This document shows, in pieces, positions 43,340-51,556 of a DNA stretch of 64,000 nucleotides. This DNA comes from DLAJ01 sp964655525 (GTDB lineage Bacteria > Bacillota > Clostridia > Lachnospirales > Lachnospiraceae): the NCBI GenBank assembly GCA_964655525.1, contig CAZZNE010000001.1:62001-126000 (forward strand), read 5' to 3'. The number at the start of each line of letters is the position of its first letter. The stretch's first letter is position 1. Position numbers and translations under genes: made by a program. The notes beneath the pieces were generated by a model. That model was not told the DNA's origin, searched no databases, and saw nothing but the letters and a program-made list of their open reading frames with translations.

Positions 43340-43978
43340 GTGGTTGTGGATGAAAGAATGATTGCCTTTATCAATTCTCTTGATAAAGGCAATTCGGCGT
43401 TTTTATACGAATTGGAAAAGACGGCGCATGAGACTGCGGTGCCGATCGTGCGGACACAGACGCAGGCGCTTTTGCGTTTCCTGTTAGCGCTGACAAAGCC
43501 GCTTAAGATTCTTGAGGTCGGTACGGCAATCGGGTTCTCGGCGCTGCTCATGAGCGATGCGGCGCCGCAGGCGAAGATCACGACGATCGAGAAATATGAA
43601 AAAAGAATCCCGCTTGCAAAGGAGAATTTCCTCAGGGCCGGAAGGGAAAAACAGATCACGCTTTTAGAGGGCGATGCGGCGGATATTTTGAAGGAACTGA
43701 ACGGAAGCTATGATTTTATTTTTATGGACGCGGCAAAGGGGCAGTATTCTCATTTTTTCCCGGATGTGCTCCGGCTGCTTGCGCCGGGCGGGCTGCTTGT
43801 GTCGGACAATGTGCTTCAGGACGGGGATGTCATCGAATCCCGCTATGCGGTCACGAGACGGAATCGGACGATCCATGCGAGAATGCGGGAATACCTGTAT
43901 GTGCTGACTCATCATGAGGAACTGGAAACGACGATTCTGCCGGTCGGTGACGGCGTGGCATTAAGTGTCAAAAAATGA
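43340..43978 (+). CDS. trmR: tRNA 5-hydroxyuridine methyltransferase TrmR
   Basis: 212 residues from GTG 43340, 2 bases after the MltG-like stop with GGAAAGGA upstream. It is a class I O-methyltransferase with LEVGTAIGFSALLM, FIFMDAAKGQY (metal-binding Asp) and VSDNVLQDG. Sequence and placement before a U32 peptidase gene match Bacillus YrrM/TrmR, which converts 5-hydroxyuridine to 5-methoxyuridine at the tRNA wobble base. Confidence 0.88.
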   Translation: MVVDERMIAFINSLDKGNSAFLYELEKTAHETAVPIVRTQTQALLRFLLALTKPLKILEVGTAIGFSALLMSDAAPQAKITTIEKYEKRIPLAKENFLRAGREKQITLLEGDAADILKELNGSYDFIFMDAAKGQYSHFFPDVLRLLAPGGLLVSDNVLQDGDVIESRYAVTRRNRTIHARMREYLYVLTHHEELETTILPVGDGVALSVKK

Positions 43979-44045
43979 AGATGTGCGAGGAATATTTGTG
44001 TCGCTAAGGCGGCGTGTTTGGAAATGTCGGGAAATGGAGTTGATT

Positions 44046-45293
44046 ATGAGAAATGAGAAGCGGGCGGGCAGACCGGAGCTTTTGATACCGGCGGGCAGCC
44101 TTGAGGTATTAAAAACCGCCGTGGTATTCGGTGCGGATGCGGTGTATATCGGCGGAGAGGTGTTTGGTCTGCGCGCAAAGGCAAAGAATTTTTCGATGCA
44201 GGAGATGGCGCAGGGAATCGCGTTTGCGCATGCGCACGGCGTGCGGGTGTATGTGACTGCCAATATTTTGGCGCATAATGACGACCTTGATGCGGCGGCG
44301 GAGTATTTTCGCGAATTAAAAGAGCTGAAGCCGGATGCGCTGATCATATCCGATCCGGGAATGCTCATGCTGGCAAAGGAAATCTGTCCGGAGACAGAGC
44401 TTCATATTTCCACGCAGGCAAATAATACCAATTACGGAACGTACCGGTTCTGGTGGGACTTAGGCGCGCGCAGGGTCGTATCCGCCAGAGAGCTTTCGCT
44501 TGCGGAGATCAGGGAGATCAGAGACCGCATCCCGCAGGAGATGGAAATAGAGACCTTTATTCACGGTGCGATGTGCATTTCCTATTCGGGCAGATGTCTG
44601 TTAAGTAATTATTTTACGGGAAGGGATGCGAATCAAGGCGCGTGCACGCATCCGTGCCGTTGGAAATATGCGGTGGTAGAGGAGACGAGACCGGGCGAGT
44701 ATCTGCCGGTTTACGAGAATGAGCGCGGTACGTTTTTGTTTAATTCCAAGGACCTGTGCATGGTGGAGCATATTCCCGATCTTGTCGCGGCAGGGATTGA
44801 CAGCTTTAAGGTGGAAGGACGCATGAAAACGGCGCTCTATGTGGCGACGGTGGCGCGAACCTACCGGATGGCAATCGACGACTATTTTGCTTCGCCCGAT
44901 ACCTATCGTGCGAATCTGCCAAAGTACAGGGAGGAGATCGTCAAATGTACATATCGGAAATTTACGACCGGATTTTTTTATGGCAAGCCGGAGCGGGACG
45001 CGCAGGTATATGATGATAATACCTATATCAATGAGTACGTGTACCTCGGCATGATCGAGGAGGTGCAGCCGGATGGAAGCTGCCGCATCACGCAGCGCAA
45101 TAAGTTTGCGGTCGGCGATGAGGTGGAGCTGATGTGTCCCGACGGAAGAAATGTTCCGGTGCAGGTGCTTGACATGAGAACCGAGGACGGGGAAAGCGTC
45201 AGGAGCTGCCCGCACCCGCAGCAGGTGTTGTTTCTTACGTTGTCCGAGGCGGCATCACAGTATGATCTCATACGGGTCAGAAAAAACGGTTGA
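44046..45293 (+). CDS. trhP: tRNA hydroxylation protein TrhP (peptidase U32 family)
   Basis: 415 residues from ATG 44046, 67 bases after trmR. RPELLIPAGSLEVLKTAVVFGADAVYIGG opens the protein and the U32 signature ETFIHGAMCISYSGRCLLSNYF is intact, with further cysteines in GACTHPCRW. TrhP proteins make 5-hydroxyuridine in tRNA, the substrate of the adjacent TrmR, so the pair forms one pathway. Bacillus has two tandem copies; here only one is present. Confidence 0.88.
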   Translation: MRNEKRAGRPELLIPAGSLEVLKTAVVFGADAVYIGGEVFGLRAKAKNFSMQEMAQGIAFAHAHGVRVYVTANILAHNDDLDAAAEYFRELKELKPDALIISDPGMLMLAKEICPETELHISTQANNTNYGTYRFWWDLGARRVVSARELSLAEIREIRDRIPQEMEIETFIHGAMCISYSGRCLLSNYFTGRDANQGACTHPCRWKYAVVEETRPGEYLPVYENERGTFLFNSKDLCMVEHIPDLVAAGIDSFKVEGRMKTALYVATVARTYRMAIDDYFASPDTYRANLPKYREEIVKCTYRKFTTGFFYGKPERDAQVYDDNTYINEYVYLGMIEEVQPDGSCRITQRNKFAVGDEVELMCPDGRNVPVQVLDMRTEDGESVRSCPHPQQVLFLTLSEAASQYDLIRVRKNG

Positions 45294-45320
45294 CCGCCGG
45301 CGCGGAGTCATAGTACAATC

Positions 45321-45343
45321 AAGAACGAAAAAATTTTGTTCTT
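45321..45343 (+). terminator. Possible terminator after trhP
   Basis: AAGAAC pairs with GTTCTT, with an A-rich/T-rich inner part. The following sequence is GGGCTTGCATTTTTTA. Moderate support only. Confidence 0.4.
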
Positions 45344-45348
45344 TGGGC

Positions 45349-45377
45349 TTGCATTTTTTATGATTTTAGGTTATGGT
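45349..45377 (+). promoter_or_regulatory. Promoter of glnN
   Basis: TTGCAT (45349-45354), 17 bases, TATGGT (45372-45377). A start near 45384 would place the leader hairpins at the very 5' end of the transcript. Confidence 0.55.
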
Positions 45378-45384
45378 AATAAAA

Positions 45385-45453
45385 ACGAAAGAGATTTCGT
45401 ATATATGGTAACCTGAACAATGATGTTCCAAAAGCAATTTTGGGGCATTTTTT
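45385..45453 (+). promoter_or_regulatory. ANTAR-type antitermination leader upstream of glnN
   Basis: P1 (45385-45400) is ACGAA, loop AGAGAT, TTCGT. P2 (45415-45428) is GAAC, loop AATGAT, GTTC. Both loops are six bases with A at position 1 and G at position 4, the signature recognised by ANTAR-domain proteins (established). The intrinsic terminator is ATGTTCCAAAA (45423-45433), loop GCAA, TTTTGGGGCAT (45438-45448), then T to 45453. P2 and the terminator share 45423-45428, so they exclude each other. Binding of an ANTAR regulator to P1-P2 would let transcription enter glnN. Confidence 0.75.
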
Positions 45454-45479
45454 GTTTTGAGGAGAAAGGGAGGAGTATT

Positions 45480-47591
45480 ATGAGCGAAGTAATGAATGTT
45501 GAGGAGATTTTTGCATCGGATGTCTTTACACTTGGAAAGATGAAAGAGGTGCTGCCGAAAGACGTCTATAAGGAAGTAAAAAAGGTCATGGATGAGGGCG
45601 GCGAGCTTTCCATGTCGGCGGCGAACGTGGTTGCCAAGGCAATGAAGGATTGGGCGGTCGAGAACGGCGCGACGCATTTTACGCATTGGTTCCAGCCTTT
45701 GACCGGTATCACGGCGGAGAAGCATGACGCATTTGTCAGCCATCCGGATGACAGCGGTAAAATGCTGACGGAGTTTTCGGGAAAAGAGTTGATCAAGGGA
45801 GAACCGGATGCTTCTTCCTTCCCGTCGGGCGGTCTGCGCGCAACCTTTGAGGCGAGAGGCTATACGGCGTGGGACATCACATCCCCGGCATTCTTAAAGG
45901 AATCGGGCTGCGGTACGATCCTCTGTATCCCGACGGCGTTCTGCTCCTACACGGGCGAGGCGCTTGATAAAAAGACACCGCTTTTGCGCTCCATGGAGGC
46001 GCTTTCCGAGCAGGCGCTCCGTATTGTAAGGCTGTTCGGCAATCAGGGTGCGACAAAAGTGACGGCATCCGTAGGACCGGAGCAGGAATATTTCCTAGTG
46101 GATAAAGATTTGTATATGCAGCGTCCCGACCTTATGTTTGCGGGAAGAACACTGTTCGGCGCGCCGGCTCCGAAAGGTCAGGAGATGGAGGATCATTATT
46201 TCGGCGTTATCAAGGAGCGTGTCGGCGCTTATATGAAGGATTTAAATATCGAGCTGTGGAAGCTCGGCGTGACGGCAAAGACGCAGCATAATGAGGTTGC
46301 GCCCGCGCAGCACGAGTTAGCGCCTGTTTATGCGACGGCAAACATTGCGGTCGATCACAACCAGCTTGTCATGGAAGCGATGAAGCGGGTTGCTTATAAG
46401 CATGACATGAGATGTCTGCTTCATGAGAAGCCGTATGCCGGCGTGAATGGATCGGGTAAGCACAACAACTGGTCGATCACGACGGATAATGGCGTGAATC
46501 TCTTAGATCCGGGCGATACCCCGAATGAAAATGTTCAGTTCCTGTTAGTGCTTGCCTGCATCATGAAAGCGGTCGATACCCATGCGGATCTGCTCAGACA
46601 GAGCGCATCCGACGTAGGAAATGATCACAGACTCGGCGCGAACGAAGCGCCGCCCGCTATCATTTCGATGTTCCTCGGCGAGCAGCTCGATGATGTTGTG
46701 ACCCAGCTTGTTGAGACGGGAATGGCTAAGACAATAAAAGAGGGCGGCAAGCTGATGACGGGCGTAAAGACGCTGCCCGACTTAGAGAAGGATGCAACGG
46801 ACAGAAACAGAACGTCCCCGTTTGCGTTCACAGGAAATAAATTTGAGTTTCGTATGGTCGGTTCTGCAGATTCCATCGCAAGCCCGAATACCATCTTAAA
46901 CGCGATCGTCGCGGAGGCATTCTGCGAGGCTGCGGACTACCTGGAGGGCGCAGAGGATTTCGAGGCGGCGGTACACGATCTGATCAAAGAATACATGACG
47001 AAGTACCAGAGGATTGTATTTAACGGAGACGGCTATTCTGATGAGTGGGTTGCAGAAGCGGAGAAGCGTGGGCTGCCGAATATCAAGTCCATGATCGAGG
47101 CGGCGGGCTCCCTGACGACGGAGAAAGCGGTAAAGCTGTTTGAAAAGTTCGGCATCTTTACGAAGACGGAGCTGGAGTCGCGCGAAGAGATCATCTATGA
47201 AACGTATGCAAAGACCATTAACATTGAAGCGCTGACGATGATCGACATGGCGGGTAAGCAGATCATTCCCGCGGTCGTGAAATATACAAAGAGCCTTGCA
47301 GATACGATCAATGCCGTAAAAGCGGCGGACTGCGATGCATCCGTGCAGACGGAGCTCTTAAAAGAGACATCTGCGCTGCTCGGCGATATGAAGGAAGCGC
47401 TTTCCGGTCTGAAGAAGGCGGAGGCGGATGCTTCGGCGATGACGGACGTAAAAGAGCAGGCGTTCTTCTATAAAGATACCGTTATGAAGATCATGCAGCA
47501 GCTTCGGACTCCGGCGGATAAACTGGAGATGATCGTGGACAAATCCATGTGGCCGTTCCCGACCTACGGCGAGCTGATGTTTGAAGTGTAA
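45480..47591 (+). CDS. glnN: Glutamine synthetase type III
   Basis: 703 residues from ATG 45480 behind GGGAGGAG. The in-frame ATG at 45420 falls inside the leader hairpins and is rejected. The length and motifs are those of GSIII: HWFQPLTGITAEKHDAF, SFPSGGLRATFEARGYTAWD, PEQEYFLVD, KTQHNEVAPAQHELAP, FLEKPYAGVNGSGKHNN-like region, NRTSPFAFTGNKFEFRMVGS. It makes glutamine from glutamate and ammonia. Control by leader antitermination is inferred from the preceding element. Confidence 0.96.
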   Translation: MSEVMNVEEIFASDVFTLGKMKEVLPKDVYKEVKKVMDEGGELSMSAANVVAKAMKDWAVENGATHFTHWFQPLTGITAEKHDAFVSHPDDSGKMLTEFSGKELIKGEPDASSFPSGGLRATFEARGYTAWDITSPAFLKESGCGTILCIPTAFCSYTGEALDKKTPLLRSMEALSEQALRIVRLFGNQGATKVTASVGPEQEYFLVDKDLYMQRPDLMFAGRTLFGAPAPKGQEMEDHYFGVIKERVGAYMKDLNIELWKLGVTAKTQHNEVAPAQHELAPVYATANIAVDHNQLVMEAMKRVAYKHDMRCLLHEKPYAGVNGSGKHNNWSITTDNGVNLLDPGDTPNENVQFLLVLACIMKAVDTHADLLRQSASDVGNDHRLGANEAPPAIISMFLGEQLDDVVTQLVETGMAKTIKEGGKLMTGVKTLPDLEKDATDRNRTSPFAFTGNKFEFRMVGSADSIASPNTILNAIVAEAFCEAADYLEGAEDFEAAVHDLIKEYMTKYQRIVFNGDGYSDEWVAEAEKRGLPNIKSMIEAAGSLTTEKAVKLFEKFGIFTKTELESREEIIYETYAKTINIEALTMIDMAGKQIIPAVVKYTKSLADTINAVKAADCDASVQTELLKETSALLGDMKEALSGLKKAEADASAMTDVKEQAFFYKDTVMKIMQQLRTPADKLEMIVDKSMWPFPTYGELMFEV

Positions 47592-47622
47592 AAGAAGATA
47601 AAAAGAAAAGCATTTATTGCCG

Positions 47623-47667
47623 GAATACGACCGTATTGCCTGAACTGTTCAGCTTGCGGTCGTGTTC
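47623..47667. terminator. Probable terminator between glnN and a convergent gene
   Basis: GAATACGACCG pairs with CGGTCGTGTTC (11 bp, one G-U) around a 23-base loop that itself contains GAAC-TG-TTC. The T-tract is weak. Confidence 0.45.
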
Positions 47668-47716
47668 TGTTTGTTGATTACTTGCTTTTTCCTTGTCTAT
47701 TTAAGGGGGATCATAC

Positions 47717-48175
47717 CTATGCATTCACAATCGGAACTTTTTTATATCCTCTGCTCTTTTTGATTTGTTTCACCTGATCTTTGGTGATATCGGAAGCGAC
47801 AAGAATTTCTTCTCCCGTCATCAAATCTCTTATCCAAAATTCATAGCTGTTATCCGTGGACATAAATCCCGTCGGTTTTTTCGCTAAAACATGCTTTGCA
47901 TAAGGCTCGAAAGCCTGATGGTATCCGTAATCACCGACTGACATTTCCGCCTTCGCTTCCTTGTTCTTTAACTCCATGCCTCTTCCGCATACGGGACACA
48001 TTTTGAAATAAACTTTCTTTACAGGAAAAAGCGGTATGTATTCCAAATGCGCCCAAACAGTATTTCTGACATATCCTTTTTGATATATTCTGCGGCATAC
48101 AGGACATTCCTCTCTCTGCCCGTAATAGCCTGTAAGCTTTGTAAAAACGTGGGTTCCATAAACAATAACTGCCAT
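47717..48175 (-). CDS. Zinc-ribbon protein of unknown function
   Basis: 152 residues on the minus strand behind AAAAGAGGACATT. Two cysteine pairs are spaced like a zinc ribbon: CPVCRR at about 24-29 and CPVCGRG at about 60-66, separated by a conserved-looking stretch with YIPLFPVKKVYFK. The C-terminal half is Lys-rich (KDQVKQIKKSRGYKKVP). No family name comes to mind beyond generic zinc-ribbon proteins of Clostridia. Its promoter faces away from the protease-uvrBA transcript. Confidence 0.7.
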   Translation of the reverse strand: MAVIVYGTHVFTKLTGYYGQREECPVCRRIYQKGYVRNTVWAHLEYIPLFPVKKVYFKMCPVCGRGMELKNKEAKAEMSVGDYGYHQAFEPYAKHVLAKKPTGFMSTDNSYEFWIRDLMTGEEILVASDITKDQVKQIKKSRGYKKVPIVNA

Positions 48176-48223
48176 AATGTCCTCTTTTCTTCAAGCAATT
48201 TCTTAATTTTTATTTACGAGCAC

Positions 48224-48253
48224 AGCATATCATGTCGGCCAATTTTCTGTCAA
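48224..48253 (-). promoter_or_regulatory. Promoter of the zinc-ribbon gene
   Basis: On the minus strand, TTGACA (48253-48248), 18 bases, TATGCT (48229-48224). The -35 is a perfect match. Confidence 0.65.
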
Positions 48254-48285
48254 ACAGAATATGGAACGTCTCGACCAACAAAAAA

Positions 48286-48299
48286 GGAACAAATGTTCG
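48286..48299. promoter_or_regulatory. LexA (SOS) operator candidate
   Basis: GGAACAAATGTTCG matches the Gram-positive LexA box CGAAC-N4-GTTCG at all positions but the first. It lies 10 bases upstream of the -35 of the protease-uvrB-uvrA transcript. uvrB and uvrA are classic SOS genes and no such box lies directly before uvrB. Confidence 0.7.
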
Positions 48300-48308
48300 A
48301 CAAATGTG

Positions 48309-48337
48309 TAGACAATAAAAAAAAGCTGTGGTATACT
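48309..48337 (+). promoter_or_regulatory. Promoter of the metalloprotease-uvrB-uvrA transcript
   Basis: TAGACA (48309-48314), 17 bases, TATACT (48332-48337). It is 93 bases before the metalloprotease start and just downstream of the LexA-type box. Confidence 0.65.
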
Positions 48338-48429
48338 CATAGGGTAATTTTAGTGCAAGAAATAATGAGATTTGATTCTTAAGGATGTGCAGATTATGAG
48401 ACTCAAATTGTCCATTTGGAGGAAAACGC

Positions 48430-49527
48430 ATGGATGAGAGTTTAGATAATAGATGGGAACCGGTTTGGTTTATGAGTTTTTGCACGAAAGATGAGACGGA
48501 CAGAATCATAAACCCGCAATCTCCAATTGATTTCCTACTGCGTGAAAGGGCGGACATTGTTGCAGATCATATGCGTTATCAAAGGGTATACATGAATAAA
48601 GCGAGGCTAAGCGAGAACTGGTCATTCGAGCAGTCTTTTATCGTGCGTCACTATAAAGGCGTTATGGATAGATTAACAGAAGGAGACAGATTAGAATGTA
48701 AAGACATTACTTATGGGGATATGTTTTCGAATGATGTAAATGGTTATGCATGGAAAGATAAACAATGGGGGCGTTTCATCAGTCTGAATGAAAGTCTGAA
48801 TTTCTATATGAAATTTTGTAATCTGGCTATAATGGAGTTCAGGGAACAGGTTCCGGATGATGTCAGAAAAAATGCATTGCGGATAGCGCTTCGCGTCATG
48901 TTGAAACAGGAAGCGATGGATTTTTTTATGGATCCGAGAGGAATCGTCCCACAGAAAATCGGGATAGAAATTCACAGACCAATCCCATATGAACTGCAGT
49001 ATATAGCGGGACATGAATTTGCACATCATTTATGCGGTCATTTGGACGATAAAAGTGTGAGTAAAAAGATGATGCTGAAAATAGGGGATAAAGAATATTA
49101 CAAGCCTATTTATAATACGAGTCAGATGCAAGAGTTTGAAGCGGATATGGCATCGTTAACGCGTCCTCTATATACAGAAGATGAATATCTCAAGCTTTTG
49201 GAAGGGGCATTGCTTTGGTTCATTTCCTTGGGGCTTGCGGAGAAAGCGCAAAACAGCATCGATCCGGCGCTTGCTTTCGGTGTGAAAACACATCCAACAG
49301 CCGAAGAACGATATGACCATATTTTGGAAAATGCCAGGATACCGGATGGATTTGACAGGAAGCATATGGAATCAATAAAAGAGAATGCGAGGTATATGGA
49401 AGAATTTTTGGAAAATGACCTGTCAGAACATTATGAGCTATATGATTTTTATGGGTCGTGCTATTTAGCGGACCCGGATACGGAGTGGCGAGGAAAGCAA
49501 TTGATAGACAGAGTCGATTATTATTGA
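48430..49527 (+). CDS. Putative HExxH zinc metalloprotease, unfamiliar family
   Basis: 365 residues behind TTGGAGG. No signal peptide or membrane helix, so cytoplasmic. The zinc motif is HEFAH (His195, Glu196, His199) in GHEFAHHLCGHL, and a second acidic motif QEFEADMAS (Glu235, Glu237, Asp239) lies about 40 residues on. This HExxH ... ExEAD arrangement resembles gluzincins such as M48 or ImmA/IrrE (M78) enzymes, but the rest matches nothing I know. It sits 26 bases before uvrB with no promoter or terminator between, downstream of a LexA-type box. Base composition is visibly more AT-rich than uvrBA, suggesting later acquisition. A damage-induced protease is the leading guess. Confidence 0.72.
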   Translation: MDESLDNRWEPVWFMSFCTKDETDRIINPQSPIDFLLRERADIVADHMRYQRVYMNKARLSENWSFEQSFIVRHYKGVMDRLTEGDRLECKDITYGDMFSNDVNGYAWKDKQWGRFISLNESLNFYMKFCNLAIMEFREQVPDDVRKNALRIALRVMLKQEAMDFFMDPRGIVPQKIGIEIHRPIPYELQYIAGHEFAHHLCGHLDDKSVSKKMMLKIGDKEYYKPIYNTSQMQEFEADMASLTRPLYTEDEYLKLLEGALLWFISLGLAEKAQNSIDPALAFGVKTHPTAEERYDHILENARIPDGFDRKHMESIKENARYMEEFLENDLSEHYELYDFYGSCYLADPDTEWRGKQLIDRVDYY

Positions 49528-49553
49528 TACTGTGATCAAGGGGGAGTACTTTC

Positions 49554-51533
49554 ATGGATCATTTTGAATTGGTATCGGAATACGCGCCTACCGGCGATCA
49601 GCCGCAGGCGATCACGGAGCTGGTGGAAGGCTTTAAGCAGGGCAATCAATTCCAGACGCTTCTCGGCGTGACCGGTTCCGGTAAGACCTTTACAATGGCG
49701 AATATCATACAGGCACTGAATAAGCCGACGCTTATCATTGCGCATAATAAGACACTTGCGGGACAGCTTTACGGAGAGTTTAAGGAATTTTTCCCGAATA
49801 ACGCGGTTGAATATTTTGTATCTTATTATGATTATTACCAGCCGGAGGCATATGTGCCGTCGTCGGACACCTATATTGCAAAGGACTCTGCCGTAAATGA
49901 GGAGATTGACAAGCTGCGTCTGTCCGCGACCGCATCGCTGACCGAGCGGAGGGATGTGATCGTGGTTGCCAGTGTGTCATGTATTTACGGTCTGGGAAGT
50001 CCGGACGATTATATGGGAATGGTGGTTTCCCTGCGGCCGGGTATGACGAAGGACAGAGATCAGGTCATCCGGGAGCTGATCGATATGCAGTATGAGCGAA
50101 ATGATCTGGATCTTGACCGAAGCTGCTTTCGCGTGCATGGCGACGTGTTGGAGATCAATCCTGCACAGGGCGGGGATGCACTGATCAGAGTCGAATTTTT
50201 CGGAGATGAGATTGACCGCATTACAGAGGTTGAGCCGCTGACGGGAAAGTCGCTCTCAGTACTGGAGCATGTGATGATCTTTCCTGCTTCCCATTATGTT
50301 GTTGCGCCGGAAAAGATCAGGCGCGCCTGCGACGCGATCGAGGAGGAATTAAAGGAGCGGGTTGTTTTTTTCAAACAGGAGGACAAGCTGCTAGAGGCGC
50401 AGCGCATTGCCGAGCGCACGAATTTTGATGTGGAGATGTTGCGTGAGACGGGTTTCTGCTCCGGCATTGAGAACTATTCAAGACATTTGAACGGCACGAA
50501 GGCGGGGGAGCCGCCGCACTGTCTGATGGACTACTTTAAGGATGATTATCTGATCATCATTGACGAGTCCCATATTACGATTCCGCAGATCCGGGGCATG
50601 TATGCGGGAGACCGTTCGCGCAAGACAACGCTTGTCGATTACGGGTTCCGCCTGCCGTCGGCGCTCGATAACCGACCGCTGAATTTCGCGGAGTTTGAGC
50701 AGCATATCGATCAGATGCTGTTTGTGTCGGCGACACCGAATGTCTACGAGCAGGAGCATGAGCTGCTGCGGACAGAGCAGATCATCCGGCCGACCGGACT
50801 TTTAGATCCTGAAGTGTCCGTGCGGCCGATCGAGGGGCAGATCGACGATCTGATCGGTGAGATCCGTAAGGAGACGGAACGCAAAAATAAGGTGCTTGTG
50901 ACGACGCTCACAAAGCGGATGGCGGAAGATCTGACTGAGTATATGAAAGACGTCGGGGTCCGGGTCAAATATCTGCATTCGGATATTGACACGCTGGAAC
51001 GTGCCGAGATCATACGGGATATGCGGCTGGATGTGTTCGACGTGCTTGTCGGCATCAACCTGCTGCGGGAGGGATTGGATATTCCCGAGATTTCACTGGT
51101 GGCGATTCTGGATGCGGATAAGGAGGGCTTTCTGCGGTCGGAGACCTCATTGATACAGACGATCGGACGTGCGGCGCGTAATTCTGACGGACATGTCATT
51201 ATGTATGCGGATCAGATTACGGAGTCCATGCGTGTAGCAATCGAGGAGACGGAGCGCAGACGCCGTATCCAGCAGAAATATAATGAGGAGCACGGGATCA
51301 CGCCGCAGACGATCCGCAAGGCGGTGAGAGATCTGATCAGCATCAGTAAGAAGATCGCCAAGGAGGAAGTACGCTTCGAGAAGGATCCGGAATCCATGAC
51401 AAAAGAAGAATTGGAGAAGCTGATCGCGGCAGTCCAAAAGAAGATGAAGAAAGCGGCGGCGGAGCTAGATTTTGAGACGGCGGCAGAACTTCGCGATAAG
51501 ATGATGGAGCTGAAGAAGCGGCTGGAGGAATAA
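49554..51533 (+). CDS. uvrB: Excinuclease ABC subunit B
   Basis: 659 residues behind AGGGGGAG. Walker A is GVTGSGKTFT near residues 39-48, followed by the beta-hairpin region YYDYYQPEAYVPSSDTYIAKD. DESH box (IIDESHITIPQ), the helicase motif NLLREGLDIPE and the C-terminal UVR domain (EKLIAAVQKKMKKAAAELDFETAAELRDKM) are present. It verifies lesions in nucleotide excision repair. uvrA follows after 23 bases. Confidence 0.98.
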   Translation: MDHFELVSEYAPTGDQPQAITELVEGFKQGNQFQTLLGVTGSGKTFTMANIIQALNKPTLIIAHNKTLAGQLYGEFKEFFPNNAVEYFVSYYDYYQPEAYVPSSDTYIAKDSAVNEEIDKLRLSATASLTERRDVIVVASVSCIYGLGSPDDYMGMVVSLRPGMTKDRDQVIRELIDMQYERNDLDLDRSCFRVHGDVLEINPAQGGDALIRVEFFGDEIDRITEVEPLTGKSLSVLEHVMIFPASHYVVAPEKIRRACDAIEEELKERVVFFKQEDKLLEAQRIAERTNFDVEMLRETGFCSGIENYSRHLNGTKAGEPPHCLMDYFKDDYLIIIDESHITIPQIRGMYAGDRSRKTTLVDYGFRLPSALDNRPLNFAEFEQHIDQMLFVSATPNVYEQEHELLRTEQIIRPTGLLDPEVSVRPIEGQIDDLIGEIRKETERKNKVLVTTLTKRMAEDLTEYMKDVGVRVKYLHSDIDTLERAEIIRDMRLDVFDVLVGINLLREGLDIPEISLVAILDADKEGFLRSETSLIQTIGRAARNSDGHVIMYADQITESMRVAIEETERRRRIQQKYNEEHGITPQTIRKAVRDLISISKKIAKEEVRFEKDPESMTKEELEKLIAAVQKKMKKAAAELDFETAAELRDKMMELKKRLEE

Positions 51534-51556
51534 CAGAATAAAGGAGTACAGAGAGT

